64,000 nt of DNA from Dendrobium chrysotoxum (lineage: Eukaryota; Streptophyta; Magnoliopsida; Asparagales; Orchidaceae), in contig CM034308.1 in the NCBI GenBank assembly GCA_019925795.1, positions 930,001 through 994,000 on the forward strand, in the 5' to 3' direction. The notes beneath the pieces were generated by a model, which did not search any database, had not been told where the DNA came from, and saw only the letters and a list, made by a program, of their open reading frames with translations. Positions 1 to 11,740 of this stretch are shown one piece after another (positions within the stretch are counted from its first letter, which is position 1; each line of letters starts with the position of its first letter). The translations under genes were made by a program, and so were the position numbers.

Positions 1-1
1 A

Positions 2-2800
2 TTCACTGCTTTTCGCACCCCTATCGGTGTGTTCTGCTACAAGGTGATGCCATTTGGCCTCAAGAATGCCGGGGCCACCTATCAGCGTGCTATGACCGTC
101 ATTTTTGATGAGCTGATCCATGAGCAAGTAGAATGTTATGTGGATGATTTAGTAGTCAAAAGCAAGGTCCGTAGTGATCACCTTCGAGATCTACGAATCG
201 TTTTTGAGCGTCTGCGCAGGCATAGTTTGAAGATGAATCCCCTAAAATGCGCATTTGGTGTTACCGCGGGGAAGTTTCTCGGTTTCATTGTCCGCTATCG
301 TGGCATTGAGATTGATCCCTCCATGATCAAGGCCATAGTAGATTTGAAACCCCCCAGGAGTCTTACCCAGTTGAGGTCCTTTCAGGGTAAGCTTGCTTTC
401 TTGCGGAGATTTATCTCCAATCTTGCCGGCAGATGTCATCCGTTTGCTGCTCTAGCCAAGAAGGATGCCCGCTTTCATTGGGATAGGAAGTGTCAGGAGG
501 CCTTTGAGAGCATAAAGCGCTACTTGACGAGTCCCCCTGTGTTAGCTGCACCCATCCCTGGTAGACCGTTGATTCTTTACACTACGGCCTTGGATGAGTC
601 ACTTGGTGCACTCTTAGCTCAAGAAAATGAAGAAGGTAAAGAAAACGCCTTATACTACCTTAGCAGGCGTTTGATTCCTGCAGAGCTAAAATATCCGGCA
701 ATGGAAAAGCAATGTTTGGCTTTGATTTTTGCTGTGCAGAAGCTTAGACACTACATGCTCTCACACAAGATTAGTCTAATTTCTAGAGTCAACCCTTTGC
801 AGTATTTGATGACCCGTCCGACTTTGTCAGGTCGTCTCGCACGTTGGTCTATGATCTTACTGCAGTTTGACATTACCTTTGTCCCTCAGCGGGCCGTCAA
901 AGGACAGGCTCTAGCTGACTTTCTGGCTGCCCACCCGATTCCTGCAGATTCTCCACTCAATGATGATTTACCTGATGAACTAGTCATGAGTGTGGGAGAA
1001 CAGGAGTCCCCTACTTGGGAGTTTTATTTTGATGGAGCATCTTCTATCAAATCACTACGTCCTTGTGAAACTCCCGTGGTTAGGGTAGGTTTGGGGTTAG
1101 TCTTTGTGTCTCCTGAAGGTCACACCCTTCGTTTCTCTTACAGTCTTTCAGAGCCTCGTACTAACAATGAAGCTGAGTACGAAGCTTTGATTTTGGGACT
1201 GGAGTTGGCCATTCAGATGAATATTGTGCGGGTAAAGATCTTCGGTGATTCCCAACTAATTATTAATCAAGTGGCTGGAATCTTCAAAGTTCTCAAACCT
1301 GAACTCTTGCCTTATCACAATAGGGCAATGGAGCTTCTATGCTCAATCCCTGAGGTAACTTTGGTTAGAGTCCCTCGATCTGAGAATGGTAGAGCGGATG
1401 CACTAGCTAAACTTGCTAAGGAGTTGGCTGACCCAACTGGAAAGACGGTGTCTATCACTGTCCAGTATCGTCAGGCCTTATGCCCGGCAGACTTATCCCC
1501 TTCTCCTAATCAGACCCTTACAGTATTTGCTGTTGAGGAAGAGTTAGATTGGAGAATCCCTTTCGTGGAATATTTGAAGCATGGTAGACTCCCGGATGAT
1601 CGTTCTCTTGCCACCCAAATTAGAAAGAGAGCTTTATCATTCTCCTACGTTAATGAAACGTTGTATCGACGCTCATTTGACCAAATGTGGTTACGTTGCC
1701 TCAACAATGAGGAAGCTCGTAAGGTCATGGGCGAGATACACGAAGGACTTTGTGGTGCCCATCAGTCCGGACCTAAGATGAAGGTCAGAATTAAACGCCT
1801 CGGTTATTACTGGCCAACTATGATTCGTGATTGTATGGGGCACGCTAAGAGGTGCCATCAGTGCCAGATCCATAGCACTGTTATTCACCAACCCCCTAAT
1901 CCGTTGCACCCCACTGTGTCTTCTTGGCCTTTTGAGAGCTGGGGTACGGATGTAGTGGGTCCTATTGACCCTCCTTCCTCTAGGGGTCATAGATTTATTC
2001 TAGCTGCCACTGATTACTTCTCTAAGTGGGCAGAAGCCATCCCGCTTAAGGAAGTTAAATCAGAGGATGTGATGCGCTTCTTCCGCGATCATGTTGTCTA
2101 CCGTTTTGGTGTTCCGCGCCGTATAATCTCGGATAACGGCCCGTCATTTAGAAGCACCAAAATTGCTAGATTTGCCCGCCGCCATAACATCAACTGGCGT
2201 TATTCTTCGATTTATTATCCTAGGGCCAATGGTTTAGCTGAAGCATTCAATAAAACTTTGGTCCAGTTGATAAGAAAAATACTTGCGGCAAATAAAAGAG
2301 AGTGGCACGACAAATTGCCTGAAGCATTGTGGGCCTATAGGACTACGTACCGCACTCCTACTCAATCCACCCCATATGCTTTGGCTTTTGGGGTTGAAGC
2401 TGTCCTCCCACTCGAGGTTGAGCTCCCTTCACTGCGCGTAGCAGTCAACCATAATCTCTCTTACGAGGATAATGCCCGACTACGGTTGGAAGAACTTGAC
2501 GGTTTAGAAGAGCTCCGTCTACAAGCTCATCAGAACCTTAAGTTATATCAAGTCCGTATGGCCCAGGCACATGATCGCCTCGTTCGACCTCGTGCTTTCC
2601 GGGTCGGTGATTTAGTTCTTGTCTTGCGTAGGCCTATCATCTCGCATCGTCGTCGAGGTGGTAAGTTTGAGCCCATTTGGGAAGGGCCCTTCGCTGTAGA
2701 GCAAGTATATGAAGGTGGCTCTTACCTGTTAGTTGATGCGAATGGTGTTCACCCCATGCCTGTCATCAACGGCCAGTACTTGAGAAAGTACTACACTTAA
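2..2800 (+). CDS. pol: Ty3/gypsy Tat-lineage pol, 3' part (RT, RNase H, second RNase H, integrase)
   Basis: The open frame runs from the window edge to a TAA at 2798-2800, with no internal stop in about 930 codons. Its 5' part is outside the window. In order I see the RT palm with a YVDD active site near 137-148, a first RNase H (about 560-900), a second RNase H-like domain (about 1015-1420, with a YFDGAS start and a TNNEAEYEAL core), an integrase zinc finger (H-H-C-C, about 1737-1870), and the DDE core (TDVVG near 1945, SDNGPSF near 2130, catalytic E near 2235). Two consecutive RNase H domains before the integrase are the known hallmark of Tat/Ogre-type Ty3/gypsy elements. The protein would copy element RNA and integrate the cDNA. 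The clean frame suggests a young copy; whether it is active cannot be seen here. Confidence 0.93.
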   Translation, partial: FTAFRTPIGVFCYKVMPFGLKNAGATYQRAMTVIFDELIHEQVECYVDDLVVKSKVRSDHLRDLRIVFERLRRHSLKMNPLKCAFGVTAGKFLGFIVRYRGIEIDPSMIKAIVDLKPPRSLTQLRSFQGKLAFLRRFISNLAGRCHPFAALAKKDARFHWDRKCQEAFESIKRYLTSPPVLAAPIPGRPLILYTTALDESLGALLAQENEEGKENALYYLSRRLIPAELKYPAMEKQCLALIFAVQKLRHYMLSHKISLISRVNPLQYLMTRPTLSGRLARWSMILLQFDITFVPQRAVKGQALADFLAAHPIPADSPLNDDLPDELVMSVGEQESPTWEFYFDGASSIKSLRPCETPVVRVGLGLVFVSPEGHTLRFSYSLSEPRTNNEAEYEALILGLELAIQMNIVRVKIFGDSQLIINQVAGIFKVLKPELLPYHNRAMELLCSIPEVTLVRVPRSENGRADALAKLAKELADPTGKTVSITVQYRQALCPADLSPSPNQTLTVFAVEEELDWRIPFVEYLKHGRLPDDRSLATQIRKRALSFSYVNETLYRRSFDQMWLRCLNNEEARKVMGEIHEGLCGAHQSGPKMKVRIKRLGYYWPTMIRDCMGHAKRCHQCQIHSTVIHQPPNPLHPTVSSWPFESWGTDVVGPIDPPSSRGHRFILAATDYFSKWAEAIPLKEVKSEDVMRFFRDHVVYRFGVPRRIISDNGPSFRSTKIARFARRHNINWRYSSIYYPRANGLAEAFNKTLVQLIRKILAANKREWHDKLPEALWAYRTTYRTPTQSTPYALAFGVEAVLPLEVELPSLRVAVNHNLSYEDNARLRLEELDGLEELRLQAHQNLKLYQVRMAQAHDRLVRPRAFRVGDLVLVLRRPIISHRRRGGKFEPIWEGPFAVEQVYEGGSYLLVDANGVHPMPVINGQYLRKYYT

Positions 2801-4530
2801 GTTTGCACATCGCAAGGGGGCACCCCTCCGCCACCTGTAAATATCCCTCTGTATAGATATAGCTTGAAAGGATCTCCTCTACTTTTCGGCAGTCCGTGGC
2901 CACGACGATTTGTCCTCTACCACGTGATGTTCGTCATGCAAAGTACGAGGGTATCGTTAAAAGTTGTACATAAATACGCTGTAGGGATGTTTGTGCTTGC
3001 GTTCATGCCCATCAATGCCCTCGATGCTGTGGTGTGAGACCTCCTTTTGGCCCTTCCAAGGGTTACTTTTTCCCAGTTTCACTTGTTATTCGCAAGTGTG
3101 GTCTGGATTATCAAAACTAATAATCCAGATCTCTCATGAGATACGGTACTGGGTCCATGTATAGCATGTGTTTGTCAGATATGATGATGTTGACCCACCA
3201 TCACGACGTAAATTCTCCTCTCCTACAAATCTTACTGTGATAGCTATGCTCCCCAGATCATTCACATGAGTTGAATGTGGCCTGGGTTATCAAAGCCAAT
3301 ACGCTACTCCTTTAAGACCCTGTGTATAATTTCTCTCTCCCCAGTTATATTCATGTGGCGAATATGGCCTGGGTTACCAAAGCCAACCACATCTCCCTCT
3401 CTTTGTGTTCCAGTTATTAGAGGATATTTCATACTAGGGGTAACTCATGGATATGGTAAACGTTCCCTCTGCCGTGTGTTATTTTCGACAGTATGAAGTA
3501 TATTTAATCTTTAATTGTGAACATAGTATGAAAATATATAAAATATGATGTTAAAAGAGAGGGGAGCTCTTAGTTGAGTAGAATCGGTTGCCCTTGTCAC
3601 AGGAGGAACCCGGTTCTACGCTCCAAGAGCCCAAGTCCCTCCAGCTCTTTCTCCTTTCGTTTCCCTCCTTTAAAGCACCTTTATGATTGCTTAGGAAATG
3701 ATTCCACATTCATCATATAGGATGGTCTCCCTTCTTATGGGAATGTTATTTTTCCTACAAATGGTGTGGTACATCCTGCTCAATGTGTTAGCATCATTGT
3801 TTAATGGATTTTGATTTTCTAGCAGAAAGTCAACCCCTTCTTTTAGCAGCACATTTTCTCCTAAAATCTTGCTCTTAACTGCAGGAGCGATTCTTAGGAT
3901 GTGTAGGTGTTGCTTGCACCCCTCACGGGGTTCTATCAGTTAGTATAGGTGCTACTACTGTGATTCTTTAGTAAGTGTTGATCCTTGATAGAGTTATTGT
4001 TCTTGATGGTGAGTGTGTCCCCTCGCCACTTCAGTTGTCCTCCTCTTAGTATAAAACCACTTTTCTGCTCTACTGCCTGTATATTTCTTCTTTTTTAAGA
4101 GAAATACACATCAGTGAGATACTTCTTATTATTTAAGGGTTCAATTTTGCCTAAGGAACCCCACTTATGTTTGGATACTCGTGGCTACGACGATTTGTCC
4201 TCTACCATGTGGTAACTAAATGTAAGTTTGGGATCTCCTAGATAGTTTGCCACTTGAGATTTCTTTCATCTACTCTCTCTGGTTATGTTTATTTCCCCAG
4301 ATCCTTATATGTTGAGTTGTCATGTTCTTTCTTTTATTGAAAGACGTGACGACCCCTCTCCGAGTTTGCGCAAACATGTGCATATTATCTTTGCGATGGC
4401 GCTCGTCTACGGACAGACCCATATGGTACATTCTTCATATATTCCTGTGAGCAGTAAGTTCATTTCTCTACTTTTGCCTTCCTCTTCTAATCACCTCGGA
4501 TGTATGCTTAGGTGATCATTGGCTTTCCGC
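2801..4530 (+). other. Non-coding tail downstream of Tat pol
   Basis: This stretch follows the pol stop codon and has no credible gene. A purine-rich aaggggg tract lies near 2813. Short related motifs recur, such as gtggcctgggtt-like segments near 3270 and 3360. I read it as the element's 3' untranslated region. Plant Tat-lineage elements are known for long, variable 3' UTRs. The start of the 3' LTR could not be fixed because the 5' LTR is outside the window. Confidence 0.55.
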
Positions 4531-5690
4531 TTTATCCTACCGACAGACCTATGGTCGGGTAGGAACTCTGCTGTTTCGGGGCCTATGGCCGAGCAGAGGT
4601 GCTTTCTTTCTTTCGTATCACCGACAGACCTATGGTCGGGTGGTTGTCCTGCTTTCTACTTTATCCTACCGACAGACCTATGGCCGGGTAGGGACTCTGC
4701 TGTTCTGTGGCCTATGGCCGAGCAGAGGTGTTTCCTCTCCTCTTCACCGACAGACCTATGGTCGGGTGATTGTTCAGCTTTCGCTTTATCCTACCGACGC
4801 GCCTATGGTCGGGTAGGAACTCTACTGTTTCGGGGCCTTTGGCCGAGTAGAGATGCTTTCTTTCCTTCGCTTCACCGACAGACCTATGGCCGGGTGATTG
4901 TCGAGTTTCCCTTTGTTCTACCGACAGACCTATGGTCGGGTAGAGACTTTGCTGTCAGGCCTATGGCCGAGCAAAGGTTGAGCCTTTCCTCTTCATCCTA
5001 TCGTCAGACCTATGGCCGGATAGATGTTGAGCTCCCCGTTTTGTCTCACCGACAGACCTATGGCCGGGTGGACATCGGGCTTTCAGGTTGGTTGCCCGAC
5101 AGAGTCCCTGGGAGGCATACTTCACCACCTCTTCATTCCCCCTGTTTCCTTTTTTTGTTAGGGGGTTGTTGAGTCTCCGCTTTATCCTACCGACAGACCT
5201 ATGGCCGGGTAGGAACTTCGCTGTTTCGTGGCCTTTGGCCGGGTGAAGGTGCTTTTCCCTCTACTCTTTGTATCATCGACAGGCCTATGGTCGGGTGATT
5301 ATTGAGTTTCCACTTTATCCTACCGACAGACCTATGGCCGGGTAGGGACCTCACTATTTCGTGGCCTATGGCCGAGTGAGGGTGTTTCTCTTCCTCTTCA
5401 CCGTCAGACCTATGGTCGGGTGATTGTTGAGTCTTTCGCTTTATCCTACCGACAGACCTATGGTCGGGTAGGGACTTCGCTGTTTCGTGGCCTTTGGCCG
5501 AGCGAAGGTGCTTTTCCTTCTACCCTTTATATCGCCGACAGACCTATGGTCGGGTGATTACTGAGTTTTCGCTTTATCCTACCGACAGACCTATGGCCGG
5601 GTAGGGACTTCACTATTTCGTGGCCTTTGGCCGGGTGAAGGTGCTTTCTTTACCCCTTTCGTATCGCCGCCAGGCTTATAGTCGGGTGAT
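4531..5690 (+). repeat. Tandem repeat, unit about 127 bp, about nine copies
   Basis: Units begin with tttatcctaccgacag at 4531, 4660, 4785, 4912 (degenerate), 5182, 5314, 5440 and 5573. Spacing is about 125-133 bp, with one degenerate stretch between 4980 and 5180. Each unit carries two copies of a shorter module (cgacagacctatggtcgggt and variants) around a gcctatggccgag core, so the array is a higher-order repeat. It lies about 1.7 kb downstream of the Tat pol stop, where such elements carry hypervariable 3' UTR repeats that can seed satellites. An open frame of 217 codons crosses it by chance and resembles no protein. Confidence 0.88.
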
Positions 5691-6900
5691 CATTGAACAT
5701 CTTTTCCCCCACTTTCAGGCTTATGTTATGAGTGATTATCGAGTCTCTTTTAGTGTGTTATGTTATTGCTTTGAGTTGCTTATGTGAGCACGAGACCTCT
5801 TTCTCCATCTCATATTCGGTTGTTGTGACTTCGTTTGGCAGATAATTGAGATTCTTTCCTTGACTCCTTCTCACTACTTACTGGTTTAGTGAGTTTTGAG
5901 TCCCCTTCATTCACTGTTTCGAGTAGGTCAGGTGATTGTTGGATTTCTTCCTCCCTTATGTCCCACCATGCCTGCATGATTGCATGATCGTTGCATTATT
6001 GAGTAAGTGATTGATTGAATGTGTATGTAAGCATTGCATGGTTGTGTGATTGTGAGATAGCCATTGCATGTTGGATTGTTTATTATATGATTAAGTGATT
6101 GCTGCGTTTATTACATGAATGTATGATTACTGCATGGTCGAGTGATTGTGGCATTACTATCTGTGTATTATTGAGTGATCATCGTATGATTGGTTGACCA
6201 TGGCATGATCGCTACATGATATGTAGACATTGTTTGATTATGTGATATTGTGTGGTTTATTAATTATGGCATAAGTGGAAATTGTATAATTATGTAATTG
6301 TTGGGTAATTTTATGATCATCATATGATTGCATGATTGCATGCTTGGGTGACCATTGTGTGACCATGTGAACATGGCATGGTGCGACACTTGGTGTGTGA
6401 TTATTGTGTGATTGTATGTTCCTCGAATTTCATTAGTTGATTATAGGGTTGCATCTTCCTAGGGATAAGGAGGTCAACGCCAACACGTACGGTTCACTTG
6501 TCGTTCGCCGCACTTGTTGGGGGTCCGTTTGTTGACCTCGTTTTCTGCATTTAGACCCTCGAGCGTACGAGTTGTCGTTCAATTGGGTTAGATTTGGGCC
6601 CAAATGGGCTCGACTGTGTTTGATCGACTCAATTAAGCTGCGACGAGCTGAGTTCGGGTTGAATCGACGTCAATTTTTTTTTTAAATCGACTCGACTCGA
6701 GCTGAACTTGGTTCGACTATGCTCGATCAGTTATGATTAGCGCATATCGATCCCGTCAGGCCCGATTTGACTTTAATTACTACTAATTTTAAACTTAATT
6801 TTATTTAATTAAATTAGTGTGGAATCAGACCAAGCCCAAGCCCAAATAGATCCGGGTTGAGTCAAGCCCGGGGCGGACTCGATTGACCCGACTTAACGCC
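5691..6900. other. Cryptically simple DNA, no gene
   Basis: From about 5950 to 6420 the sequence is a loose series of TGCATGATTG- and GTGATTGTG-like words without a fixed period. From 6540 to 6900 it turns into gactcg/gagctg-rich DNA with weak self-complementarity. No coding frame stands out. It may still be part of the Tat 3' region or LTR, but no boundary signal was found. Confidence 0.4.
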
Positions 6901-7600
6901 GTTTAAAGCCATTTGCTTTTCTATACGATTTGAATTTCTTCCCTAAATCAGGTAGTTACATCGATGGCTCTGGGCGAGTGCGATCTCCCTTTCAGCCAGA
7001 ATCTCGCTACTCAGGAGATTTCTGCGATTCGAGCAGGCGTCGAGCAGCGAGCAATGCTATTTGCGGTGATTTCAGAAGCCGAAGCAAAAATGGCGAGAAG
7101 AGGCGGGCTTCCTCTTTCGGGGTGAGCGGACGCATATCCTAGGCGGAGACTCTAGAGAGGGCATCGGCTCTCATTGACCTCCCTCTCTCCCTCTGGCGTG
7201 ATCGAGCGGATCCAAGAGGCGGACCCCCCTCTTCCTCTCGGTCGTTCGCACGTCCCAGGCGGAACTCCTGGACTTCCGCCCCTCCCCCTCTCTTCTCCGT
7301 CTCTCTGTGTTTCGCACCAGACCCGAGCCGAAGCCGAACCCCCTCCTCCTCTCCTCCCTCAACGAACAGCCCGCCGATTTCCTGCCCTAGTTGCTGGCCT
7401 TCCTTCTCCGACTGCAAGGTGAGCTCATCTCGTTCTTCTTCTTCTTCTTCCTCCTTCTTCTTCTTACCCTTCTCCTTTTTTTCTTCCTCTTATTCCCCTT
7501 CCTCTCCTTCTTTATAAAATTTGAGAATGAAACTTTTTTTTGAGTTTTCATTTGCTCCATGTGTGTATACACGTTGTTGAGATGATTATTATATGAATCA
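6901..7600. other. GC- and CT-rich stretch, leader-like
   Basis: The sequence changes abruptly to GC-rich, then CT-rich DNA, ending in a (TCT)n-like microsatellite at about 7436-7510. A gcaag/gtgagc junction at about 7417 would suit a splice donor after a 5' leader. Short open frames on both strands here are low in complexity and match no family. It could be the transcribed leader of an LTR or of an unidentified gene. I see nothing that decides between these. Confidence 0.3.
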
Positions 7601-10600
7601 TGAGAGTTTTGTTTATGAATATTACTTAGAGGATTTCAATCCAATAGGTGTGCAAATTGAAATTCTATGCTAGCTTATTGCATGTGATCTTATAAATATT
7701 GCATGTCAAGTGTTTGATAAAATGCCATCAAAAGAATTTGTGATGTTTGGATAATTACTTTCTTAACAAAATGCTTTGGGAACATATCTAGATGCAAAAA
7801 GGAAGATTTTCATCACTTCCCTTCCTTGCGTTGCTTGAGAATGCGAGATTAAGAGTAGATATTTATGTCAAGAAGTTGGTTCATTCTCTTATTTATAGTT
7901 CATGCCATGCGTAACATGAGGGCTTGGGTTTGTGGTAGATCTTAACCATGCCTTGGTATAACTTTGTTTCTTTTGTGACGACATGATGGTTCTCTCGTAT
8001 TGTAATAAATGTAATGCTCACTGTCAAGGGTTGGCGCTTAGTTTCTTGTGACGTTTTCTATCGCTTTCTATTTGAAGAAAATAGTACCTAGGATTGCCAT
8101 TGGGTGCAATGTTTCTTGTTGTATCATGAGATTCTATTCGGTATGAGTTATTGTTCTTGCCCTTGAAACAGATGAACTTGTGATTAGGGAGATATGGCTC
8201 TCACTTTCTATTTGGAGAAAATAGTATCATGAGATTGAAGTTTCGTTATCTTCATATTGTCACTGGAATGCATCGTTATTAATAAACTCTTTGTAAAGTC
8301 ATTGTTGTGAATATGAGAATTCGTTGCATTGGAAGGGTGGCCAAATGTATGAATTGTTGTGGATCTTCTTGTTCTCTAAATTATACATCTGTAAGCTTCC
8401 TTTGAGACTTTTGGTGGTATATAGCATGAGAAGTGAAAATTCATCAGAAGAATTCTAAAATCTGTTTTGTGCAAAAAAAAAAAGGGGCTTTAAAAGTGGT
8501 TCTTTGTGTTGGAAAATATTTTGTATTGGAAAGTTTTAAAGTTTGCTTTGTGATTGGAGGACTTCATGATGTTGCTATATGTCACGAAACTGTATGAATT
8601 TTGGGAGGTGATTTGTGAATCATTGATCTCTTTTGGACCCTTGATGGCATGTAATGAGAAGGTTGGAAATCTATTGGAAAGCAATCACATGCTCCAGTTC
8701 AAGGTTGTGTTATGAAAGCATATTTAACCATAGAGGTTGACAGATTTTGAGGTGTTTTTTTTTTGTGCTTTATTGAATCTTTTTTTTTCTCCACTTGTTT
8801 AGACTTTATATAAAAGTAGTATTGGCAATTTTATCAGAAAACTTTCATGGTACATTATGTCCCAATTTTCGAGCATACTTTGGGTTTAATATGGAATGAT
8901 TTGGTTATGTGGGAAAATGATATACATTGTAGCTGGAAGCATGTTTAGTTCCAAGGAATCATGGCGAATGATGAAATACTCTTGTTTTATTCTTAAAATC
9001 TTGGTTTCCCTTTCATTTGTTTGAGTTTCATGTGGAGAGTCATGTTAATGGTGGTGTTAGAAAATATTCTTGGTGCTTCATGTTTTATAGAGTCTTCTTT
9101 CTTGAGGTGTTTTTTGAGAGGCTTCATGAATTGCTTTATGGTTAGAAAGTTTTATGAGATGTTTAAGTTGAAAAGCTTTATGATACACCATATGTCAAGA
9201 TTCTATGGCTTTGTTTTATGTTGGAGGGTTTTATGAGTTATATTTGTTGGAAAAGCTTTGTAAATTATTTTTGCATTGAGAAGTACTACGATACGATTTG
9301 TGAATGTTTTATAATAGAAGGCTTTACAAAACCTTCCTGTTAGAAGACTTTTATGGATTTACCCCACGTCAAAGAAATTTATTATTCGTTTTGCATCGAA
9401 AGATTGTAGTGGATTATATATTGGAAGGTTTTATGTGTTGCTTTATTTGGAAGGTTCTAGGCATTATTTTGTGGATTGGGGGTTTTATGAATGGCTTTGC
9501 ACTTTGGAAGCTTGATGTTGAAGGGTTTCTTTAGGTCCCCTCAAAGTGAAATAGACTTTTATGGATGATTGTTCTTTCTCTTATTCGCTTTTGGTTCCAA
9601 AAATGGGTTAAAAGAGGTGTAGAGTGGAAGTATGTTTGGATTAAAAGTGGAAAAGTCTTTTTTTGGGTTCTAGTTTTAAAGCTTGTTTCCTTTTCGTCAT
9701 TTTGAGTTTATATATATATATATACATATAGATGATGTGGGCAATAGGGTTATATGTTCTAAACGCTTGTTCAAATCGTGGGGATAACAAATAGCACCTA
9801 ATTCTCCTTTCTTTTTACTCATGTTGCATTGAATTAAAGGAAAGGGTGTTTTAGAGGCATGCTTGGCTTTGAATAAGCATGTCCAACCTCAAGGTGCTAA
9901 CATTTATTTTATTATATCGGCTTTCCATTCTTTCCTTTTCGGCGTCGTCATCTTTTTGTTTGCTTTCTCGCTCTTTTGCTACTTGCCTACTTGTGCTTTA
10001 AAATCAAATGTTTGCAAAGTGTGAAAGCTCAAAGGTGCAAGGTGGCTCGACCGGTATACAAGCCCGATAAAAACAAGGTACGTTAATATTTTAATAATAT
10101 TTTTGTCATTTAGATAATTAATATTAATGTGCTCTAATACACCTCTCCTTTACTTGTTTGTGTTTTGCGAGGTGCATCTGGGAGAGCAAAGGGACAATGG
10201 ACCCAGGGGTCGCAGTGACGAAGGAGCCTTCATAAATAAATCAGTCGCCCCCATTCACTCCGGTGGGGGTGCTACGGGCGATACCACCGGGTCATAGCCC
10301 CTGGTGCTGTAAGTTTCTTAAAAACTTAGACAGCCTTTAGGAGCCATCAGTGTGCACGCCCCCCACCCTTAGGGCCTTGTAGCAACTTCAATATTATTAG
10401 GATCTTTTTTTGTTTCTTTTAGATCCATAAACCCATTTTATACACATGCGAATGTCCAAGGGGTTAGAAGTAAATTTCATTTCATCTCCCACAACACTAG
10501 CGAAACTTAAGGACAAAAAACCTAAGGATGAGTCTTAGACAACATAGACTTAGGATGCATGCTCCTTTTAGGATAGAAATCATAAAACATAGAAAAGCAT

Positions 10601-11633
10601 AGTGACATTCTACCATAGGATTAGTGTAGTGATATCTGAGGTTAATTAATCACTAATAATAACCAACCCTTAATCAAATCATAATCAACTCATACAATCA
10701 CTAAGAAGGAGAACTTGAACATAAAGGTGAACTAAAGCTAATTTTTTTTAATCATTCCCCTAATCAAATACTAACTAAATAAGATCCACTAAAATCAATT
10801 TGAACCTAAAAGTTATAAAATTGGAGAACAAACCTAAAACTAAAACTTTTCTAAAACTCAAACCTTAATCAAACCCTCTTGTAGTTAATCTCATACTCGG
10901 CCTAAAACACCCTTAACCTTGAACACTAATGAACCATGGCTTAATCAACAAACCCATAAGAGATTTATTAAAACTTAAGTACAACTTGAATTCTAGAACC
11001 TTAATAATTCACCTAAGTTTTACTTACATCATTAATCTAATTCTTTAAAATCAACCAACAAACCCCTAATTAATGATAAATCATCTAATCTACTTTCTCT
11101 TTTCAACAAACTAAATTAACTCAACAACATTGGTTACTACTGGGTAACCCAGGCCTACGAGGCTATTAAGTTAGCCCCAAGGAGGGTGAAATAAAACTCA
11201 CGGCCTCGGTGAGCAACAAAGGTAGTAATCAATTGAATACTAGAATAAAATCCCTAAAATCAATCTTAATTTGCTAATACTTGCACTTAAACTAAAAATA
11301 CCCTTTACCTTCAACAAATCAAATTACAAATAACTTTAACTAAATTATCCCACATAGGACACACCTAAAACCACACAGCCTACACACACCTAGATTTGTT
11401 TAGTAGGACACGACTCCTAGCTTTAGGTTAGGCCGGTGTTTTCTTTACTTTTGTTCCTGTGATGTGACGATTTGCATGTGACACGTATGCTGGTTATTCT
11501 AGTTTCTGTGTTAGATTTCTGTGTTGATTTCTGTGATGGTCACTTTATTTACTGCATTGTCTCTGTGATGTGATGGGCGATAGATTACCCATAGGTTAGG
11601 GACGATTTTGATACTGACGATGTTTTCTGCAGG
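7601..11633. other. Unassigned repeat-like non-coding DNA
   Basis: No coding gene is supported. Between about 8480 and 9540 degenerate words such as ttggaaggttttatgag recur at irregular spacing, which explains the small open frames there. About 10140-10380 is a GC-richer island (ccattcactccggtggggg) in AT-rich flanks. 10400-11340 is A-rich with many short aaacctaa-type words. The stretch could belong to a very long Tat LTR or be older repeat debris. Confidence 0.3.
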
Positions 11634-11740
11634 TGGCCATGCTCATACAGCGCTAAAAGGGGGCTAAAAATAAATAAATAATAAATAACTGCTACAGGTG
11701 CTTTAGCTACTTAGCCCCCAAATAAATAAGAGCATGGCCA
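11634..11740. mobile_element. Small hairpin MITE-like element (107 bp)
   Basis: TGGCCATGCTC at the left end is mirrored by its exact reverse complement at the right end. Further in, gggggctaa and ttagccccc also pair. A short AT-rich centre (ataaataaataataaataa) separates the arms. This is the form of a small non-autonomous DNA transposon. No clear target-site duplication was found, so the superfamily is undecided. Confidence 0.5.

Noticed and set aside
4519..5172. 217-codon open frame in the ~127-bp tandem array
   Set aside because: It is a by-product of the repeat: residues recur with the unit, the frame is not maintained beyond, and it resembles no protein.
7139..7572. Several open frames on both strands rich in Arg, Lys, Glu or Pro
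   Set aside because: They are translations of CT-rich and (TCT)n DNA, overlap on both strands, and have no domain.
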